Shown here: positions 5,370-8,739 of the stretch, piece by piece
Layout of the letters: each line of letters starts with the position of its first letter
Position numbering within the stretch: the stretch's first letter is position 1
Assembly (NCBI GenBank): GCA_025936195.1
Contig: JAICTW010000066.1
Span: 1 to 8,739 of the forward strand
DNA: 8,739 bases
Reading direction: 5' to 3'
Origin: Flavisolibacter sp.
GTDB lineage: Bacteria; Bacteroidota; Bacteroidia; Chitinophagales; Chitinophagaceae
Made by a program: the position numbers and the translations under genes
The notes under the pieces: model-generated
What the model was told of the DNA's origin: nothing
What the model saw: the letters and a program-made list of their open reading frames with translations, nothing else
Databases searched by the model: none

Positions 5370-6383
5370 TCAGTCCGTAGATTTGTTGGCCTTAATATTT
5401 AGTCGGTAGCGAAGAACAGGATCATGATTGTAGATTAGGTGTATCCACTCAACAGCATCTGTACTCACCACATAAGTATAAACGGCTTTGTTGTTTTCTA
5501 TGCTTACAGGTTCCAGGAAAACGGATGAAGGTGAAAGCTGAATAATTGTTGAATCGAAAAAAGCATCCGACGCAATCTTGCTGTCATTCATCGCATCTTT
5601 GAGATTCAACTCAACATGAACCGTGTCGCCAACAAAAGCTTCAATGGTTCCGTTGGCAGGTAAGGCGGAAATAATTCCGTACTTGATAAATGATTTATAC
5701 TTAAATGGACTGAAACGGAATTCACGCATGGTTGGCGGATGTTCCAGCAAGGTCCATTTCAAATCTTCGGGATAATGGTCCAGCACAAATTGCTGCGGCG
5801 ATGTAAGAAAATAAGATTCGTCAATGTGCGGAACATATTCTTCCGCAAAATTGATATAGCCGCTTGCCCAGGTAACGTCCAGCAAATACCAGTTGCTGTC
5901 TATACGCACGGCATTCCAGGTATGATTGGTCCTGAACTTTTCATCTTTTTCCAAATAGCTTTTGCCATAACCTAAAACAATTTCAGACTCAAGTCCTGCA
6001 TAATCGCAAAGCGTTTTAAAAAGCTTGGCATAACCGTCGCAAACAGCCACACGCCTTTTCAACACTCTTTCAGCCGTTTGTTCCACTGCCGATTTTGAAG
6101 TAATGGTATCATAAGGATCATACACATATTTCACCGCATGGTATCTTCTTCCCGAATTAAAAATTCCCGTATTGTAGGAAACATGTTGTGCGATCCAACT
6201 GAAAATAGCTCTTGTTTTTTCCAGTTCGCTTGCATACGGCTCTGTAAGTTCCCGTGCCAGGGAATCTATGGTAGGCGCTTCCATATTTTTTACGTTCCAG
6301 TCAATGGTATTGAAAGGAACAGAATGCTTTTGCGCCAATGAAAAAAGCGGAATAAAAAAGAATATGGTCAGCAACCATTTCAT
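5370..6383 (-). CDS. Secreted transglutaminase-like (papain-fold) protein
   Basis: The 337-residue protein starts with a short signal peptide (MKWLLTIFFFIPLFSLAQ), so it should be exported to the periplasm or surface. The transglutaminase-like core spans about 45-180. KTRAIFSWIAQHVSYN (56-71) is the usual lead-in helix. VAVCDGYAKLFKTLCDYAG (112-130) carries the nucleophile Cys115; NHTWNAV (153-159) the His154; and WYLLDVTWASG (165-175) the Asp169, completing a Cys-His-Asp triad. The arrangement VCxGYAxLF...HxWN...LLDxTW is that of the bacterial transglutaminase-like/kyphoscoliosis-peptidase group, whose members may act as proteases or crosslinking enzymes. The C-terminal part (about 190-337) is probably all-beta and is not recognised. 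The gene is divergent from the nuclease gene, with 93 bases between start codons. Triad intact; substrate unknown. Confidence 0.88.
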   Translation of the reverse strand: MKWLLTIFFFIPLFSLAQKHSVPFNTIDWNVKNMEAPTIDSLARELTEPYASELEKTRAIFSWIAQHVSYNTGIFNSGRRYHAVKYVYDPYDTITSKSAVEQTAERVLKRRVAVCDGYAKLFKTLCDYAGLESEIVLGYGKSYLEKDEKFRTNHTWNAVRIDSNWYLLDVTWASGYINFAEEYVPHIDESYFLTSPQQFVLDHYPEDLKWTLLEHPPTMREFRFSPFKYKSFIKYGIISALPANGTIEAFVGDTVHVELNLKDAMNDSKIASDAFFDSTIIQLSPSSVFLEPVSIENNKAVYTYVVSTDAVEWIHLIYNHDPVLRYRLNIKANKSTD

Positions 6384-6476
6384 AACAAGTGAAGAAAACC
6401 GAGCTGCAATTTCTCTTTTATCAAGTTAGCATTTTCTGATTTAACAATTTGAAATACTATTGCCCTAAATTCAACT
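6384..6476. promoter_or_regulatory. Divergent promoter region
   Basis: These 93 bases separate the outward-facing transglutaminase-like and nuclease genes, so promoters for both must lie here or in the coding ends. On the plus strand TACTATTG, about 18 bases before the nuclease ATG, is one base off the Bacteroidetes TAnnTTTG element. No convincing -33 element or Shine-Dalgarno sequence is visible on either side. Confidence 0.4.
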
Positions 6477-7316
6477 ATGGAAAGAAGACAGGAACATTCA
6501 TGGAACGGGTTTTTAATTGTAGCTATTTTAGTCATCACTCTTTTGGTGATCGCTTTATTTACCTGCCGCCCTCAGCGTAGCATTACTACAACTACTTCCA
6601 CCATTACCATTAATTCTTCTGCTTCAGATCAATTACAAATTCCTGCTTCGAAGTCCGGCGATGAAATTATTCAGCATAAAGCTTACACGCTTTCGTACAA
6701 TGAAGATCATGAACAGGCTAATTGGGTTGCTTATGTGCTAACAGCAAATGAAACGAGCTCGGCCAATAACGAACGCACCAATAAATTTTTGTCTGATCCA
6801 TTGGTGAAACCAAAATCAGCCACCTCTGCCGATTATGAAAACTCCGGTTACGATCGTGGTCATTTGGCTCCCGCGGAAGATATGGCCTGGTCCAAAACAA
6901 CTATGAGAGAATCTTTTTATTACAGCAATATGAGCCCGCAAGTGCCGGCATTCAATCGCGGTGTATGGAAAAGGCTGGAAGAATTGGTGCGTTACTGGTC
7001 AACCGTGTACGACAGCATTTATATTGTTACCGGGCCAGTGCTGGCAAATGGCCTGCCATCAATTGGTCCTGATAAAGTTTCCGTTCCCAACTATTATTAC
7101 AAAGTAATTTTAGAATACAATTCAAAAGGGACCAAAGGAATTGGTTTTGTTTTACCCAATGAAGCTTCTTTAGCCACACTTAAAAGTTTTGCTGTTTCTA
7201 TTGACAGTGTTGAACATTTAACCGGGATTGATTTCTTTCCGAAACTTCCGGATGAACAGGAAAATAAAATTGAGTCCGATCCAGTGATTGATCAATGGAA
7301 GTGGACAAGGAAATGA
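6477..7316 (+). CDS. Membrane-anchored DNA/RNA non-specific endonuclease (NUC1 type)
   Basis: This 279-residue protein belongs to the beta-beta-alpha-metal sugar-non-specific nuclease family typified by Serratia nuclease and mitochondrial EndoG, which cut DNA and RNA using a Mg2+ ion. The active-site motif is YDRGHLAPAED at 125-135, with the general base His129. NMSPQVPAFNRGVWKRLE (151-168) supplies the metal-binding asparagine (Asn160). VTGPV (around 184-188) and NYYYKVIL are also family landmarks. The N-terminus has a hydrophobic helix at about 11-29, then Cys30 and a Ser/Thr-rich linker (35-50), so the catalytic domain should sit outside the cytoplasmic membrane. LFTC is a poor lipobox, so an uncleaved anchor is more likely than a lipoprotein. 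No immunity gene with recognisable features flanks it, which favours a nutritional or housekeeping nuclease over a toxin. Confidence 0.92.
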   Translation: MERRQEHSWNGFLIVAILVITLLVIALFTCRPQRSITTTTSTITINSSASDQLQIPASKSGDEIIQHKAYTLSYNEDHEQANWVAYVLTANETSSANNERTNKFLSDPLVKPKSATSADYENSGYDRGHLAPAEDMAWSKTTMRESFYYSNMSPQVPAFNRGVWKRLEELVRYWSTVYDSIYIVTGPVLANGLPSIGPDKVSVPNYYYKVILEYNSKGTKGIGFVLPNEASLATLKSFAVSIDSVEHLTGIDFFPKLPDEQENKIESDPVIDQWKWTRK

Positions 7317-7370
7317 ATTGTTATCTTTAGCCTATACCAAACTACATTGGCTTAATCTCAAAAGAAACTA

Positions 7371-8138
7371 ATGGCTAAGATTTCCTTTTATGATTTAGAC
7401 TATATAGTCGGCATAAACGAAAAAAGGCTTGAGGAATTTACCAGCGCTTACCAAAAAAATCAGGATAAGTTTACTAATGTTCTGATTATTTATTCGGCGA
7501 TAGCTGTTTTTATTATTCCGATTATTCAAACACTATTTTTTATAGAGACAACACGGTATTGGCTCTACTATACTTCTTTCTTTTTGTTCTTACTTATATT
7601 TTTATACTCTTTATTTTTCTTGGTAAAACTATTAATTCCCATCGAGGTAGCATACCTAATAGAACCAAAAACGTTTTATGAGAAATTAAGGCTTGAATAC
7701 GAAGCAGAAGGTAAAAGCAAGGAAACAACTGATAACTACTTAAAAGCATCCTATATAAATGAACTTGAGAAAGCGGTAGCTACGAACAATATTGCTTTTA
7801 AAAGGAAAGGTTTATTTTATTTTCGAGCATTAACCAGTTCTTTAATATCTCTGCTGCCCTATCTGGTTTGTTTAGCATTTCATTTTTCAATAAGAAATGA
7901 TAATATTCAAAAAGTAGAGATTGTAAACACGCCAAAATCGATTAATTTTAATAAAAATAACCGTATGCCGCAGGATACAATAAATAATTCTACTTCTAGT
8001 TCCAGCACGACAACCACTACAACTATGTTGCCTGGTATAAACCCTAATGAAGTTAAGCCTGTTAATCCACAAATGGTTAAAGAGAACTTTCATGAACGGA
8101 GTACAAAAGTTGACTCTGGAAATAAAGAAAAAAAATAG
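7371..8138 (+). CDS. Unrecognised three-helix membrane protein with Ser/Thr-rich tail
   Basis: I do not recognise a named family for this 255-residue protein. A charged N-terminal helix (about 14-33) leads into a close pair of hydrophobic segments at about 35-58 and 64-89. A charged, probably helical cytoplasmic region (98-148, containing YLIEPKTFYEKL and ASYINELEKAVATNN) follows, then a third segment at about 155-173 (SSLISLLPYLVCLAFHF). The tail has KVEIVNTPKS and a low-complexity stretch of Ser and Thr (207-218), then TMLPGINPNEVKPVNP and a very basic end (GNKEKK). There is no signal peptide or catalytic motif. The coding sequence is visibly more AT-rich than its neighbours, which may point to transfer or a poorly conserved gene. 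It starts 54 bases after the nuclease stop, with no obvious Shine-Dalgarno sequence, and could be cotranscribed with it. The paired helices are vaguely like SLATT-type two-helix effectors, but this is speculation. Confidence 0.7.
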   Translation: MAKISFYDLDYIVGINEKRLEEFTSAYQKNQDKFTNVLIIYSAIAVFIIPIIQTLFFIETTRYWLYYTSFFLFLLIFLYSLFFLVKLLIPIEVAYLIEPKTFYEKLRLEYEAEGKSKETTDNYLKASYINELEKAVATNNIAFKRKGLFYFRALTSSLISLLPYLVCLAFHFSIRNDNIQKVEIVNTPKSINFNKNNRMPQDTINNSTSSSSTTTTTTMLPGINPNEVKPVNPQMVKENFHERSTKVDSGNKEKK

Positions 8139-8189
8139 TGCTCATTGCTCTTTTTAACCAACAATACTGTATATAGCTTTCAAAAAATA
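8139..8189. other. Convergent intergenic gap
   Basis: Fifty-one AT-rich bases lie between the stops of the membrane protein (plus) and the barrel protein (minus). I see no strong hairpin; CTCTTTTTAACC just after the plus-strand stop is the only T-rich stretch that could serve as a weak terminator tail. Confidence 0.4.
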
Positions 8190-8739
8190 TCAGAACAAAG
8201 CCCTTAACGAAGCCCTTCCGGTATGAACGGCTTTTGAACTTCCCGGCTTGCGTCCATCGTATTGAAAATTCAGTTCAAGATTACCGAACAAACGTCGTGT
8301 AAGATCAATGGACCAGAGGTAATTGCTTCCGGGCAACAAACCGTCTAAAATAATATAGCTCACTGTGGAATTAGTGGAACCGTTGTATTGAATATTGCTA
8401 TAGGTAAACCGTGCATTGATGGAACTGTTTTGAAGAACATTGTATTTGCTTTCCAGGTTTAGCGAATTGGAGCTTTCTTTTTCACCACCATACAGCGGAT
8501 CGTTCTGTTTGTTCTCCCATTTATAACTCGTCTGAATCCTGAACACCGTTCCTTTCACAAATGAAACTCTCGGTTCTGTGGAATAAATACTCAACTCATA
8601 ATTCCTGTTGGCGAAATTAGGCGTGTACAAGGCTGTCAATCCTTTGCGGTTGTTCACATCAAAAGTGAAACTGTTGGAAAGATTGATGCGAAGCTTGGCA
8701 TACCAGTCGTTTTGCTGGCGGCTTTCATAACCGTAGGTC
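8190..8739 (-). CDS. C-terminal part of an outer-membrane beta-barrel protein (partial)
   Basis: The frame is open from the stop at 8190 to the right edge, so the start lies outside the window; about 183 codons are visible. The GTG at 8657 is an internal valine, since the upstream codons continue in the same style (for example YESRQQNDWYAKLRINLSN, then SFTFDVNNRKG). The sequence is a series of amphipathic strands with aromatic girdle residues (YAKLRINL, YELSIYS, VFRIQTSYKW, SINARFTYSNIQY, LELNFQYDGRK). It ends in RASLRALF, and a terminal Phe after an alternating strand is the usual outer-membrane barrel ending recognised by the BAM machinery. LPGSNYLWSIDLTRRLFGNLELNFQYDG strongly suggests the last hairpin. 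The full protein is probably large, but its specific role cannot be given from this part. It is convergent with the upstream membrane protein gene. Confidence 0.75.
   Translation of the reverse strand, partial: TYGYESRQQNDWYAKLRINLSNSFTFDVNNRKGLTALYTPNFANRNYELSIYSTEPRVSFVKGTVFRIQTSYKWENKQNDPLYGGEKESSNSLNLESKYNVLQNSSINARFTYSNIQYNGSTNSTVSYIILDGLLPGSNYLWSIDLTRRLFGNLELNFQYDGRKPGSSKAVHTGRASLRALF

Noticed and set aside
6477..6566. Lipoprotein signal at the nuclease N-terminus (LFTC, Cys30)
   Set aside because: Phe at -2 and Thr at -1 fit the lipobox poorly; a plain membrane anchor explains the hydrophobic stretch equally well.
8197..8217. Repeated AAGCCCTT at the 3' end of the barrel gene
   Set aside because: It simply encodes the terminal RASLRALF residues and is too short to indicate a duplication or attachment site.
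8190..8657. A complete 155-residue protein starting at GTG 8657
   Set aside because: The same frame continues open to the window edge with beta-strand-like sequence, so the GTG is an internal valine codon and the gene is partial.
1..8739. Search for CRISPR arrays, tRNA or rRNA genes, transposases, integrases and long terminal repeats
   Set aside because: No regularly spaced direct repeats, cloverleaf-like sequence or mobile-element protein was recognised by eye on either strand.

Overview
The window looks like a chromosomal segment from a member of the Bacteroidota, most likely the Sphingobacteriia/Chitinophagaceae side. The basis is the Bacteroidetes-type GlmU-like protein, type B L31, DUF4407 protein, secreted beta-sandwich protein and a large outer-membrane barrel ending in Phe. 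Start codons also lack strong Shine-Dalgarno sequences, and the intergenic DNA is AT-rich. This assignment comes from family recognition, not a database search.

Left part (1-5161, all minus strand). In transcription order, right to left: a secreted 134-residue protein, a DUF4407 membrane protein, a YajQ-family protein, ribosomal protein L31 type B, a GlmU-like sugar-1-phosphate nucleotidyl/acetyltransferase, and a triosephosphate isomerase (TPI) homologue. Hairpins that behave as minus-strand terminators sit in the gaps. Two of them (after the DUF4407 gene and after the L31 gene) lie almost against the next start codon, so these co-oriented genes are probably not one simple operon. The L31, GlmU-like and TPI genes are closely spaced.

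The TPI gene is the clearest anomaly. Its first two thirds are a normal TPI with the Asn-x-Lys and GHSERR motifs. The beta6/loop6 segment with the catalytic glutamate (YEPVWAIGTG in ordinary enzymes) is absent, the C-terminal third is badly diverged, and the likely remainder of the C-terminus lies in another frame beyond the stop codon. It should be catalytically dead as read.

Right part (5162-8739). A secreted transglutaminase-like protein (minus) is divergent from a membrane-anchored DNA/RNA non-specific endonuclease (plus). The latter is followed on the plus strand by an AT-rich, unrecognised three-helix membrane protein with a Ser/Thr-rich tail. The window ends with the C-terminal part of an outer-membrane beta-barrel protein (minus), which runs off the right edge and is convergent with the membrane protein.

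No tRNA, rRNA, CRISPR array, transposase or integrase is visible. No clear multigene new system is evident. The most unusual items are the decayed TPI gene, the orphan membrane protein at 7371-8138, the short-unit intergenic repeat at 2438-2520, and the hairpin-rich intergenic region at 4393-4720.
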